A DNA stretch of 64,000 bases, taken from SPDF01 sp963699825 (GTDB lineage: Bacteria > Gemmatimonadota > Gemmatimonadetes > Gemmatimonadales > GWC2-71-9). The notes under the pieces were generated by a model. It searched no databases. It was not told the origin of the DNA and saw only the letters and a program-made list of their open reading frames with translations. Location of the stretch: NCBI GenBank assembly GCA_963699825.1, contig CAVOVI010000010.1, forward strand, positions 62,001 to 126,000. Reading direction: 5' to 3'. Both the position numbers and the translations under genes were made by a program. Below are positions 51,950 through 63,943 of the stretch, in pieces. The stretch's first letter is position 1. The number at the start of each line of letters is the position of its first letter.

Positions 51950-53853
51950 ATGGCCTACTCTCGCGAGATGGAAAAACTCGAGCGTCAGTTCGCGGAGAAC
52001 CCGCGGCGTTTTGCCGCTCCCTTCGCCGATGCCCTCCGGAAGAACGCCGAAGTCGACCGTGCGCTCGAGGTCATCCGGGTCGGGCTTGAGCTGAATCCTG
52101 AATACATCCCCGGCAGTGTCATCCTCGGGCGCTGCTACCTCGACCTCGGCGACGACAACGGCGCCGAGGCGGCGTTCTCGCGCGTGCTCGATCTCGACAA
52201 CGAGAACGTCATCGCGCTGAAATCACTCGCGGACATCATGGAGCGGCAGGGGCGCAACGATGAGGCGGTCAGCTTCTTGACCTACCTGCTCGACGTGGAC
52301 CGCAGCAATGACGAGGCGCGGGAACAGCTGGCTCGAATCGAGGCCGAACCCGCGGCCGCGGCACCGACCATGGCTGCCGAGCCGGCCTCGGCTTCCGAGG
52401 AATCGGCCGACACTGCCTCGGACGCCAGCCCGATCTTCGGCTCCCCCCCAGGAGACGCCGGCGAAGCCCGCACCGTGGCGGCGGCCGTCGAGGAGTTCCT
52501 CGAGCCGACGGCGCTCTGGGAGCCCCCCGAGACGATGGCCGAGGCGTCCATCTCCTCCTGGGTGGAGCCCACCTCCGCCGAGACGATCGAGCCGCCCACC
52601 AATGGTGAGTCCCTGGTCGAGGAACAGATGGGCGCGGAGGACGTCGCGCCGGTCGAAGGGCTGGAGTCGGCCAGGCTCGAGGAGGATTCCGACGGGGCGC
52701 CCTACGAGGAGTTTGTGCTGGAGCGCGAGGAAGAGATCGTGCTCACCAGCATGGTCAACGTCGAGTACCAGGTCGCCAACGACTCCGAGGATCTGCTGGA
52801 GAAATCCTCTGCCGCCGCGACGGACGAGACAGAAGCGGAGGACGCCGCCAGCGCCGACGAGGATGTTGCGACGGACCCGGTGACGTCCGAAGTCGAGGCG
52901 GCCATGGAGGCCGCAGGCCCCAGCGGGGACGACGCCGGGGACGAGTCCGATGACGGGCCCGTGCCCGAGGACGAGCCTGAGTCGGCGACCGTCGCCGAGG
53001 AGGAGGTCGAGGCGGTCGACGACGTGGCGCCGACGAGCGCCCTCGAAGACGAGGCTCCCTTCGAGTGGGCGATGCACGTGGGCGAGGAGCGGGAGTTCCA
53101 TCCGTCCCAGCTGCCCCATGGTGAGGTCCACGCCTCGGACAGCTACGACGCCGCGATCGAGGGCATCGCCCCGGTCGACGAAGATGTCGTGGACGAGGAG
53201 GACGCAGGACGAGGCGGAAGCCGGCCGTCGAGGTGGACGAGCCTGTCCTGATGGTGACCGAGAGCATGGCCGAGTTGTACGCCGCGCAGGGTCACCCGGG
53301 CGAGGCGCTGGGCGTCTATCGGATCCTGTACGACCGGAATCCGGACAACGAGCGGCTTCGGCTTCGCATTCAGGAACTCGACAGCGTCCTGGCGGCGCAG
53401 GTGCTCGAGGACGCGGCACCCTCCTACGCGGCGTCGGTCACCGGAGGGAAGGCGGTGGCGTCGTTCCTCGGAGAAATGCTCACCGCACGCCCTGATAAGG
53501 TTGACCTTCCGGAGCCACCGTCACCGCCCGAAGCCTCGGTGGATGACGAGCCCCAGGACGATGGAGACGAAGAAGCGGTGGCGTCGGGTGCCCCGACCCG
53601 GCCGGCGATCGACCGATTGTCGCTGGGGGCCATCTTCGGTGAAGATCCTTCGCCGGTTCCGCCGGCAGAAAATACCGCTGCGGCCGCCAAGGCAGAGAGC
53701 GCGAGCGGGTTTTCCTTCGATGAGTTCTTCAGTGGTGGCGAGGGGGTGCCAACTGGCCGCACCTCGTCAGGATCGACCCGCGCCACGCGGGCGCCCGACG
53801 ACGAGGATGACCTCGACCAGTTCCACTCCTGGCTCCAGAGCCTGAAGCGCTGA
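51950..53853 (+). CDS. Second large acidic-linker TPR protein (two frameshifts)
   Basis: About 634 residues after skipping two extra bases near 53203 and 53223. TPR block (about 1-120): MEKLERQFAENPRRFAAPFA, ALEVIRVGLELNPEYIPGSV, ILGRCYLDLGDDNGAEAAFS, VLDLDNENVIALKSLADIME. An acidic linker of about 300 residues follows, dominated by Glu, Asp, Ala and Ser (EEIVLTSMVNVEYQVANDSE, EAEDAASADEDVATDPVTSE). A single TPR-like unit returns (VTESMAELYAAQGHPGEALG, VYRILYDRNPDNERLRLRIQ), then a disordered tail ending DDLDQFHSWLQSLKR. Same overall plan as the protein at 46017. No signal peptide or enzyme domain. Its stop overlaps aroQ (TGATG). Confidence 0.72.
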
Positions 53854-54290
53854 TGCGGGTCGCCGTCCTCAACGGCCCCAACCTCAATCTCCTCGGCGTG
53901 CGTGAGCCCGATCTCTACGGGCAACTCACGCTGGGGGACATCGAGGCCATGGTGCGGCAGGAGGCGGCCCGCCTCGAGGTCGAGTTGGAGTGGCTCCAGA
54001 CCAACCATGAGGGGACCCTGGTCGACGCCGTGCAGGGCCTGCCCGGCCGGGTCGCTGGTGCGGTGGTGAATCCGGCGGCCTTCGGGCACACCAGTCTGGC
54101 GTTGCGCGACGCTTTCCTCGCAGTACAGGTTCCTTTCGTCGAAGTGCATCTCACCAACATCTTCGGGCGCGAGCCGGAACGCAGGCACACGGTCCTGGCC
54201 GACCTGGCTGTCGCCGTGATCGCAGGGCTTGGGGCCCAGGGGTATCCGGTGGCCCTGCGGGCGCTCGTGGATCGCTTGCGTGCGGGCTGA
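53853..54290 (+). CDS. aroQ: 3-Dehydroquinate dehydratase, type II
   Basis: Shikimate-pathway enzyme; 145 residues, intact. NGPNLNLLGVREPDLYG carries Arg17 and Tyr22 of the lid; WLQTNHEGTLVDAV; NPAAFGHTSLALRDA with the active-site histidine (FGH in place of the usual YTH); VEVHLTNIFGREPERRHTVL. ATG overlaps the previous stop. It starts the classical aroQ-pepP-accB-accC order known from many bacteria, although efp is missing here. Confidence 0.94.
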   Translation: MRVAVLNGPNLNLLGVREPDLYGQLTLGDIEAMVRQEAARLEVELEWLQTNHEGTLVDAVQGLPGRVAGAVVNPAAFGHTSLALRDAFLAVQVPFVEVHLTNIFGREPERRHTVLADLAVAVIAGLGAQGYPVALRALVDRLRAG

Positions 54291-55365
54291 CCGGCGCGAG
54301 GACCGACAGAGGGCCCTGCGGGCGCTGATGGCGGCGGAGGGGGTCGGTGCGCTGCTGGTCTCGCATCTTCCAAATATTCGGTACCTCACGGGGTTCACGG
54401 GGTCTGCCGCCCTCCTGCTCGTCCGCCACGACGGCGCGGTCCTGTTCACCGACTTTCGGTACGCGACGCAGGCACCGGCCGAGGTGGGGGACGCCGCGGA
54501 CATCGAAATCGAGTCCGCGAGCGTCTGGGATCGCCTGAAGCGGCACTGTGCTGAACGTCCCGAGGAGACCGTGGGATTCGAGGCGCACGCCCTCACGGTC
54601 AGGGACGCAGGCCGACTGAAGAAGTGTGCCCGACGAACAACTCCCGTCGGTGAACTGGTCGAGGGGCTGCGCAGCGTGAAGGCACCCGAGGAGGTGGCCG
54701 CCATCGAGGCGGCCGCGGCCCTGGCCTCCGCAGCTCTCGCCGAGGTCCTTCCGACGATTCAGCCGGGCCAGTCAGAGCTCCTCGTGGCGAGCCGGCTGGA
54801 GGCCGCGCTCCGGCGGCGCGGGAGCGAATGGCACCCGTTTCAGACCATCGTGGCGTCCGGCCCCCGCGCGGCCCTGCCGCATGCGCACACCACCGAGCGC
54901 ACCATCGAGGCGGGCGAGTTCCTCCTGATCGACTTCGGGGCCCAGGTGGACGGGTATTGCGCCGACCTGAGCCGGACGGTGATCGTGGGGGGCAAGGCCG
55001 ACGAGCGGCAGCGGACCGTCTACGAGGCGGTCCAGGCGGCCCAGCTGCTGGCTCGGGAGGAGATCCGGGTCGGGATGACCGGGCGCGAAGCCGATGCGAT
55101 TGCCCGGGAGCTGCTGGCCGCGAGGGGACTGGCGGACGCGTTTGGGCATTCTCTTGGCCACGGGCTGGGCCTTGAGGTGCACGAGGCGCCCCGGCTGAGC
55201 ACGACAGCCACCACGGTGCTGCTGGCGGGGGCGGTGGTGACGATTGAGCCGGGGATCTATCTTCCCGGGTGGGGCGGAGTGCGTTTGGAAGACGATGTCG
55301 TCCTGACGGCGGAGGGACCGCGCCTGCTGTCGGACGGACTGACGGATCTGGTCGAGCTGGTCTAA
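54280..55365 (+). CDS. pepP: M24 metallopeptidase, Xaa-Pro aminopeptidase-like
   Basis: 361 residues from GTG 54280 (MRADRREDRQRALRALMAAE), which overlaps the aroQ end by 11 bases. N-terminal creatinase-like domain (LPNIRYLTGFTGSAALLLVR ... FTDFRYATQAPAEV), then the pita-bread catalytic fold with the five dimetal ligands: LIDFGAQVDGYCADLSRT (two Asp), FGHSLGHGLGLEVHEAP (His), VTIEPGIYLPGWGGVRLEDD (two Glu). Cleaves N-terminal residues before proline. Intact; accB follows after a 37-base gap. Confidence 0.92.
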   Translation: MRADRREDRQRALRALMAAEGVGALLVSHLPNIRYLTGFTGSAALLLVRHDGAVLFTDFRYATQAPAEVGDAADIEIESASVWDRLKRHCAERPEETVGFEAHALTVRDAGRLKKCARRTTPVGELVEGLRSVKAPEEVAAIEAAAALASAALAEVLPTIQPGQSELLVASRLEAALRRRGSEWHPFQTIVASGPRAALPHAHTTERTIEAGEFLLIDFGAQVDGYCADLSRTVIVGGKADERQRTVYEAVQAAQLLAREEIRVGMTGREADAIARELLAARGLADAFGHSLGHGLGLEVHEAPRLSTTATTVLLAGAVVTIEPGIYLPGWGGVRLEDDVVLTAEGPRLLSDGLTDLVELV

Positions 55366-55402
55366 CCGCGGGCTTCGGGCCTGCGCCGGAGGAGGAGCGC
55401 TC

Positions 55403-55943
55403 GTGAACGCCGACGAAATGAAGCAGCTGGCTCAGCTGCTCCAGAAGATGCCGGGGATCAAGTCCATCGAGCTGAAGGACGTGAAGAAGTTGGCCCAGTT
55501 GCTCCGGGATTCCCCCGAGCTGGGGTCGATCGAGGTCACGGGCTTCTTCGGCACCGGTGTGGTCATCACCCGCACCAACCAGGGAGTCTCGCCGGTCTAC
55601 CAGCAGATGCCGATGATGGCCCCCCCGCCGGCCGCCCTCCCGGCGCCGGCTGCCGCGCGCGGCAACCCCTGCACCAGCCGCGGCACCGCCTCCAAGCACG
55701 CTGAAGGAAATCAAGTCGCCCATGGTCGGCACCTTCTACAAGGCGCCGGAGCCGGGAGCCGACGCCTACGTGAAGGTCGGCAGCCGGGTGACGGCAGGGC
55801 AGACGGTCTGCATCATCGAGGCGATGAAGATCATGAACGAGATCGAAGCCGAGGTCACCGGAGTCATCCGCGAGATCCTCGTGGAGGACAGCCAGCCCGT
55901 CGAGTTCGGGCAGGCCCTCTACCGGGTTGATCCCAATGGCTGA
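55403..55943 (+). CDS. accB: Biotin carboxyl carrier protein of acetyl-CoA carboxylase (one frameshift)
   Basis: Carries biotin between carboxylase and transferase subunits. GTG start after a very strong GGAGGAGGAG ribosome-binding site. Biotinyl domain at the C terminus: IKSPMVGTFYKAPEPGADAY, CIIEAMKIMNEIEAEVTGVI (biotinylated Lys in EAMKIMNE). One extra base near 55658 sits in the Ala/Pro linker. The N terminus shows two similar units, KQLAQLLQKMPGIKSIEL and KKLAQLLRDSPELGSIEV, where most AccB proteins have one. Corrected length is about 179 residues. Its end overlaps pilT by 8 bases. Confidence 0.95.
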
Positions 55944-57103
55944 CGCCCCCGCAGCAACTCCGTTCAATTTCAAGCAAGCCATCGCCGAGATGGTTCGCCG
56001 GAATGGTTCCGACCTGCTCGTGAAGGTGGGCCGATCGCCGACCGTCCGGGTCAATGGTGAACTGGCCAGCCTCGATTTCCCGCCCCTGCGTCCGGAGGAC
56101 CTCAAGGCCCTCGCGGAGCAGATCATGACCCCGCGCCAGGTGAAGGAGTTCGCCGAGAAGAAGGAGGCGGACTTCGCCATCGGCGTCCCCGGTGTCGGTC
56201 GATTCCGGACCAACATCTATCAGCAGCGGGGGACGCTCGCCTTCGCCTTCCGCGCCATTCCCTACGAGGTCAAGACCATCCGGGAGCTGAAGCTTCCCTC
56301 GGTCCTCGAGGAGATCTCCGCGCGCCCGCGCGGACTGGTGCTGGTCACCGGCATCACCGGATCGGGAAAGTCCACGGCGCTCGCGGCGATGATCAATCAC
56401 GTGAACCAGAACCGCCGCGTGAACGTGATCACGATCGAGGATCCGATCGAGTTCCTGCACCGCGACCAGATGGCCAACATCTCCCAGCGCGAGGTCGGGA
56501 GCGACACGCTCTCGTTCGGCGCCGCCCTGCGGCACGTGCTGCGGCAGGACCCCGACGTCATCCTCATCGGCGAGATCCGGGACGCCGACACGCTCGACAC
56601 GGCGCTCAAGGCCGCCGACACCGGGCACCTGGTGTTCTCCACGCTCCACACCACCGACGCCACCCAGACCATCAACCGGGTCATCTCGTTCTACCCGCCG
56701 CACCAGCACCAGGAGATCCGTTCGCTGCTCTCCACCGCACTCCAGGCGGTCGTCTGTCTCCGGCTGGTGCCGAGGAAGGATGGCAGCGGTCGCGTCCCGG
56801 CGGCGGAGGTGCTCATCAACACCGCGGCGGTGGCGGACAACATCCGCGACATCGAGAAGGCGCTGAACATTCCGGACCTGATCGCCGAAGGCACGATCTC
56901 CTACGGCATGCAGTCGTTCGACCAGTCGCTGATGAAGTGGTACCGGGAAGGCGTCATCTCGTACGAGAGCGCGCTCTTCTACAGCACGCAACCCGAGCGA
57001 GTTCGCGCTGCGGGTTTCTGGCGTCAGTTCGGCATCCGACCAGACCTTCGATGACGGAGGGAAGGACGGGGCAGGAGGCATCGGGCAGGGCTTCGTCCCG
57101 TGA
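55936..57103 (+). CDS. pilT: PilT-type twitching motility ATPase (one frameshift)
   Basis: Hexameric ATPase that retracts type IV pili. RNGSDLLVKVGRSPTVRVNG start of the N domain; Walker A VTGITGSGKSTALAAMINHV; ITIEDPIEFLHRDQMANISQ (Asp box); VILIGEIRDADTLDTALKAA (Walker B); HLVFSTLHTTDATQTINRVI (His box); AGLI-like segment absent, replaced by the usual PilT turn. Unshifted reading stops at 57054. Skipping one base at about 56995 gives SEFALRVSGVSSASDQTFDD, the standard PilT C terminus, and a stop at 57103 that overlaps accC (GTGA). Corrected length is 388 residues. No pilin or pilB is in the window. Confidence 0.92.
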
Positions 57104-58467
57104 CGATCAAGAAGGTGCTGATCGCCAATCGTGGGGAGATCGCGCTCCGGGTCATCCGCGCCTGCCGGGAACTCGGGATCGCCACGGTGGCGGTGTACAG
57201 CGAGGCCGATCGCGAGTCGCTGCACGTCCGCTTCGCGGACGACGACGTCTGTATCGGCCCCCCTCCCGGTCGGCTCTCCTACCTGCGCATCCCCAACCTG
57301 ATCGCCGCGGCGGAGATCACCGGGGCGGACGCGATTCATCCGGGCTACGGCTTCCTGGCGGAGAACGCCGAATTCGCCGACATCTGCCGCGCATCCAACC
57401 TCGACCTTCATCGGCCCCACCGGCGACCAGATCCGGCAGATGGGCGACAAGGCCACCGCACGACGCCTGGCGAAGGAGGCGGGGGTGCCGACCGTTCCCG
57501 GCTCGCCGGGCACCATCGAGGACGCCGATGAGGCGCTCGCGGCCGCCGAGGCGATCGGCTTCCCCGTGATCATCAAGGCCACGGCGGGTGGCGGCGGCAA
57601 GGGGATGCGCATCGCGCTCGACGCCGAGCAGTTCGCCCAGTCATTCTCGCTGGCCCAGAACGAGGCGCTGTCCGCCTTCGGGAACGGCGGCGGTGTACGT
57701 CGAGAAGTACCTCGCGCGGCCGCGACACGTCGAGATCCAGGTCATGGGCGACAGCCACGGCACGGTGGTCCACCTCGGCGAGCGGGACTGCTCGGTGCAG
57801 CGGCGCCACCAGAAGCTGATCGAGGAGAGCCCCAGCCCGGCGCTGACCGAGGAGTTGCGCGGTCGGATGGGCGAGTCGGCGGTGCAGCTGGCCTCGGCGA
57901 TCGGCTATGTCGGGGCGGGGACCATCGAGTTCCTGCTCGACGAGGATGGCAGCTTCTACTTCATGGAAATGAACACCCGCATCCAGGTCGAGCATCCGGT
58001 CACCGAGATGGTGACGAGCTTCGACCTGGTCAAGGAGCAGATCCGCGTTGCCGGCGGGCGACAAGATCAGCTTCAAGGGCGACGGCCGGTACCTGCGCGG
58101 GCACGCCATCGAGTGCCGGATCAACGCCGAGGATCCCGTACCGCAACTTCCAGCCGAGCCCCGGCCTGATCACCGCCTATCACCCGCCTGGCGGCCCGGG
58201 CGTCCGCGTGGATACGCACGTGTACGCCGGCTACAAGGTGCCACCGCACTACGACTCCCTGCTGGCCAAGGTGATCGTGCACGGCAACGATCCGGAGCGA
58301 GGCGCTCGCACCGCATGGGGCAGGCACTCGACAGCTTCATTCTCGAGGGGGTCACCACCACGATCCCGTTCCTGGCGCGCGTCATCCGCCATCCCGATTT
58401 CGTGGCCGGGACGGTGGACACCAAGTTCCTCGAGCGCGAGCCGCAGCTGCTGAAACCTGAGGCATGA
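57100..58467 (+). CDS. accC: Biotin carboxylase of acetyl-CoA carboxylase (six frameshifts)
   Basis: ATP-grasp enzyme that carboxylates biotin on AccB. GTG start; MTIKKVLIANRGEIALRVIR. Segments in three frames join to one enzyme: IHPGYGFLAENAEFADICRA, TFIGPTGDQIRQMGDKATAR, IIKATAGGGGKGMRIALDAE (P-loop), VYVEKYLARPRHVEIQVMGD, LGERDCSVQRRHQKLIEESP, FLLDEDGSFYFMEMNTRIQV, EHPVTEMVTSFDLVKEQIRV, LRGHAIECRINAEDPYRNFQ. Single extra bases are near 57403, 57689, 58056, 58138, 58300 and 58313. Corrected length is about 453 residues, normal. Its gene is separated from accB only by pilT. Confidence 0.95.
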
Positions 58468-59212
58468 AGCTCGACGTCGTCTTCTCGCCGCTGGGCCTCC
58501 CGCCCGGACAGGCGGTGGGGCGGACGATCTTCGTCATCGACATCCTCCGCGCCTCCACCGTCATGTGCGCCGCGCTGCACCACGGTGCCCGCGCCATCCT
58601 CCCCGCCTCCACCACGGAAGAGGCGCTCCGCCTCTCCCAGACGATCGGCGCCCCCGACGTCCTGCTCTGTGGCGAGCGGGGCGGCCTTCCCATCGACGGG
58701 TTCGCCCTGGGCAACAGTCCTCTTGAAATGACGCCGGACGCCGTGCGAGGCCGGACGCTGGTCATGACCACGACGAACGGCACCCCTGCGCTGCTGTCCA
58801 CGCAGGGCGCCGCCTCGGTACACCTCGCCGCCGCGGTGAACCTGACCGCGGCGGCCGCCGGTGCGCGCGATGCGCTGGACGCGCGTGGCGAGCTGATGAT
58901 TCTCTGCGCGGGACGGGAGCGGTCGTTCGCGCTCGACGATGCGTACACCGCGGGTCGCCTGCTGGCGGCGGTCTTCGGGAACAGCCGCAGACGCAAGGGG
59001 ATGAACGATGCCGCGCTCGCGAGCCTGGACCTGGTCCGCCGGTACGGCACAGACTGGGAGGGCCCCCTGCGCGCCAGTCGCGGCGGCGCCGACCTGCTCG
59101 CCCTCGGGTTTGATGCCGATCTCGTTGACGCAGCCCGGCAGGATGCCTATCCGGTGCTTCCGATCTATCACGAGCGTCGGGTCACCGCCGCTCCCGCCCC
59201 CGCGAGTCTCCT

Positions 59213-59216
<4 letters not shown>
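58464..59216 (+). CDS. comB: ComB family 2-phosphosulfolactate phosphatase-like protein
   Basis: 250 residues, intact. VFVIDILRASTVMCAALHHG-type segment with IDILRAST, VLLCGERGGLPIDGFALGNS, and LVMTTTNGTPALLSTQGAAS followed by GRERSFALDDAYTAGRL; these are the ComB blocks with Mg-binding acidic residues. ComB was characterised in the coenzyme M pathway of methanogens, but many bacteria keep ComB homologues with no coenzyme M genes, so the bacterial substrate is uncertain. ATG overlaps the accC stop; the stop overlaps ftsK (GTGA). Confidence 0.87.
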
Positions 59217-61454
<2,238 letters not shown>

Positions 61455-61460
61455 GCGCGG

Positions 61461-62076
61461 CTACCTGACCCGGCCGAACCCGATCTCGCCATCGACCTCG
61501 CCCCAGAGCGCGGAGTCGCGGGCATGCGCGGTGAGGAAGGCGGCGAGCTGGGGGGAGGTGCCGGTGAGAAGTACGTCGGGGAAATTCCCCTCGAGCCGGT
61601 CGTTCCGTTCGAGCAGTGTAAATGGCATTTCGCTCGGGTGCGCGGTCAGATAGGCAGTGGAGTGAGTCGGCGTCGAGCACCGTGGCGACGAGCGAATCAC
61701 CCTGAATCCGCACTTTGAAGAACGAGTAGAGCAGGACGACCTGGTTGTCGCCGTCCAGGTTTTCGTCTGACGTTGCCGGTTGGGTGACCGCAATGAGTTC
61801 CCCGCCGAGACGGATGAACTGCAGGTCGATCATTCCGTTCGGCTTCGCTTTGCAGCCAGTCAGGCCTCGATAGGTCAGTGTGCCAGCGGGCTCGATGGCG
61901 ATGCAGATCGGTTCGTCCTCCCCGACGTCCGGGTGCAAGTCGAAGGTGCTCTTCCAGCGTCCGACCACCTCGGGGACCGCGAGCGCATTCTCGTTCGTGA
62001 CCGGAGAGTTCGTGGCGCCGTAGCTGGTACAGCCGGCGAGTAGTGCGACGGCGAGCAGACCGATCGTTCTGCGCAT
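61461..62076 (-). CDS. Small lipoprotein of unknown function (one frameshift)
   Basis: Minus-strand protein of about 205 residues. ATG at 62076: MRRTIGLLAVALLAGCTSYG with lipobox LAGC. The middle contains VGRWKSTFDLHPDVGEDEPI and AIEPAGTLTYRGLTGCKAKP, suggesting a small beta-sandwich. A frame change near 61640-61670 joins it to ...AHPSEMPFTLLERNDRLEGN and a helical end FLTAHARDSALWGEVDGEIG. No family recognised. It converges on ftsK, whose stop is 6 bases away, and diverges from the channel gene across 165 bases, in which no clear promoter was seen. Confidence 0.62.
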
Positions 62077-62241
62077 GGGGGCTCCGGTGTAAAGGATGCC
62101 ATAGGCTACCGCCCGGTTTCGCCTCCCGCTAGGGGGCGGATGGCTCCCGACCGATGCGCTCCCTCGCTGTTGCCCCTCTGCTTCCCATCGGCTAGCCTCC
62201 ATGCATCGTTCATTGGCCGTCTTCCCGACTTGAGAGTCCCC

Positions 62242-63887
62242 ATGCGCGCACTCTGCCTCGCCCTGAGCATTCTCGGTGCTTCGACCGCTGGAGCGCAGGA
62301 CTCCGCCACCGTGCGCCGGTCGCCGTCACTCCTGTCGGAATCGGTCTCGGTGGGGGGAGACTCCGCCGTGCTCTCGGTGGGCAACCGGACCGTGTTCGTG
62401 TTCCGGGCGGGCGTCGGGTCGCTGAAGGCCGCCGATCGGGCTGAGATGGCGATGGACCGGATCAAGCGGGCGCAGCGGCCGGGGGACGACTCGATCCGTG
62501 TCATTCGCGACACGCTGGGCGCCATCATCCTCGTCAACAACACCCCGGTCTTCGTCGTGACGGCGGACGACCTGCTTCCCGCCGACTCCCTGGTGCCTGA
62601 GGTGGCGGCCCTCGGTGTCATCGCCAGCCTGCGGGAGGGGCTCGGCGCCGCTGAGGAGGCGCTCAACCTCAAGGCGCTCGCGATCGGCGCGGTCTCGGTC
62701 GTCGCGGCAACGCGTCCTGCTCATCTTCCTGCTGCGCCTGCTGGGTCGGGCGCGGACCTGGTTGCTCGAGTTGTCGGCGCGCAAGCTGCCCCACCTCAAG
62801 GTCCGAGGGGTGGAGCTGCTCTCGCCGAAGGGGCTGCGCCAGGGGATCCTTGTCACTCTTGAGCGACACTCTTCTGGACGATCGGCCTCCTGCTGACCTA
62901 TGGCTGGATCACCTTCTCCCTCACCCGGTTCGCCTACACTCGGCCGTGGGGACTGGTGTTCGGTGGCTTCCTGGCCGACACCGCCTCTCGTATCGGGCTG
63001 TCCATCCTGCACTCGATTCCCAACCTGATCACCATCGGGCTGATCTTCCTGGCGGCACGGGGCATCCTCGTGCTGCTCAACCGGCTGTTCGACGCCGTGG
63101 AAGAGGGTCGCATCAGCATTCTCGGCCTCCATCCCGGATACGATCGGGGCCACCCGGCGCATCGTGACGGCCATCCTCTGGCTGTTCGCGCTCGCGTCGG
63201 CCTACCCGCTCGTGCCGGGGCGGAGTCGGACGGCGTTCAAGGGCATCTCGGTGCTTGCCGGCGTGCTGGTCACGTTCGGCTCGGCGGGCCTGGTCGGACA
63301 GGCGATGAGCGGGCTGCTGCTGATGTACGCGCGCGGCTTCAAGGTGGGCGACTTCATCCAGGCGGGGACGACGGAAGGGGTCGTGGTCGAACTCGGCCTG
63401 CTCTCCACCCGGATCCGGAACGGAGCCAACGAGTTCATCCTGGTGCCCGAACAGCACGATGGTGAGCGGGTCGATCGTGGACTACAGCGCCGCGGGACGC
63501 GAGGGACGGTCGCTCTTCGTGCGGGCGTCCGTCACCATCGGGTACGACACGCCGTGGCGGCGGATCCACGAACTGCTCGAGGCGGCCGGTGCCAAGCTGG
63601 AGGGCGCGCTGAAGACGCCGGCGCCGTTCGTGCTGCAGCGGGCGCTGAACGACTTCTATGTGCACTACGAGGTGTTCGTGCCGATCGACTCGGCGGAAGC
63701 GGTGAATCTCCCGCGGTTGCGGAGCAGTCTCCACTCGCTGATCCAGGACACCTTCTGGGAGGCGGGCCAGGAGATCACGTCGCCGCACTTCTACGCGCTG
63801 CGGGACGGGAACACCGTCACCATTCCGCCCGAGTTCCGGCCGAAGGAGCCGGCGCCGTCGTTCCGGGTGGACGTCAACCCGACGTAG
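62242..63887 (+). CDS. MscS-family mechanosensitive channel with exported N-terminal region (several frameshifts)
   Basis: Starts ATG 62242 with a signal peptide (LCLALSILGASTAGAQ) and about 110 residues of periplasmic sequence (ESVSVGGDSAVLSVGNRTVF). Membrane helices follow: ALAIGAVSV, VLLIFLLRLLGRAR, TIGLLLTYGWITFSLTRF, IPNLITIGLIFLAARGILVL, TAILWLFALASAYPL and the pore helix FKGISVLAGVLVTFGSAGLV, then GQAMSGLLLMYARGFKVGDF. MscS beta domain: VVVELGLLSTRIRNGANEFI, LVPNSTMVSGSIVDYSAAGR; cytosolic end SPHFYALRDGNTVTIPPEFR. Extra bases are near 62712, about 62855-62870 (two), 63139 and 63450. Corrected length is about 547 residues. A terminator follows. Confidence 0.85.
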
Positions 63888-63908
63888 TCAGCGGTGGGTC
63901 CAGGTGTG

Positions 63909-63943
63909 CGGGGCGTCTCCTTCGGGGGCCGCCCCGTTTTTTT
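63909..63943 (+). terminator. Terminator after the MscS gene
   Basis: Outer stem CGGGGCG / CGCCCCG with an inner TCTCC/GGGGG-type pairing around TTCG, then seven T. It begins 22 bases after the stop. The last 57 bases of the window show nothing further. Confidence 0.92.

Noticed and set aside
57000..57054. PilT ending at 57054
   Set aside because: The unshifted end lacks the conserved EFALRVSG...DQTFDD block, which appears intact in the next frame and ends in a GTGA overlap with accC.
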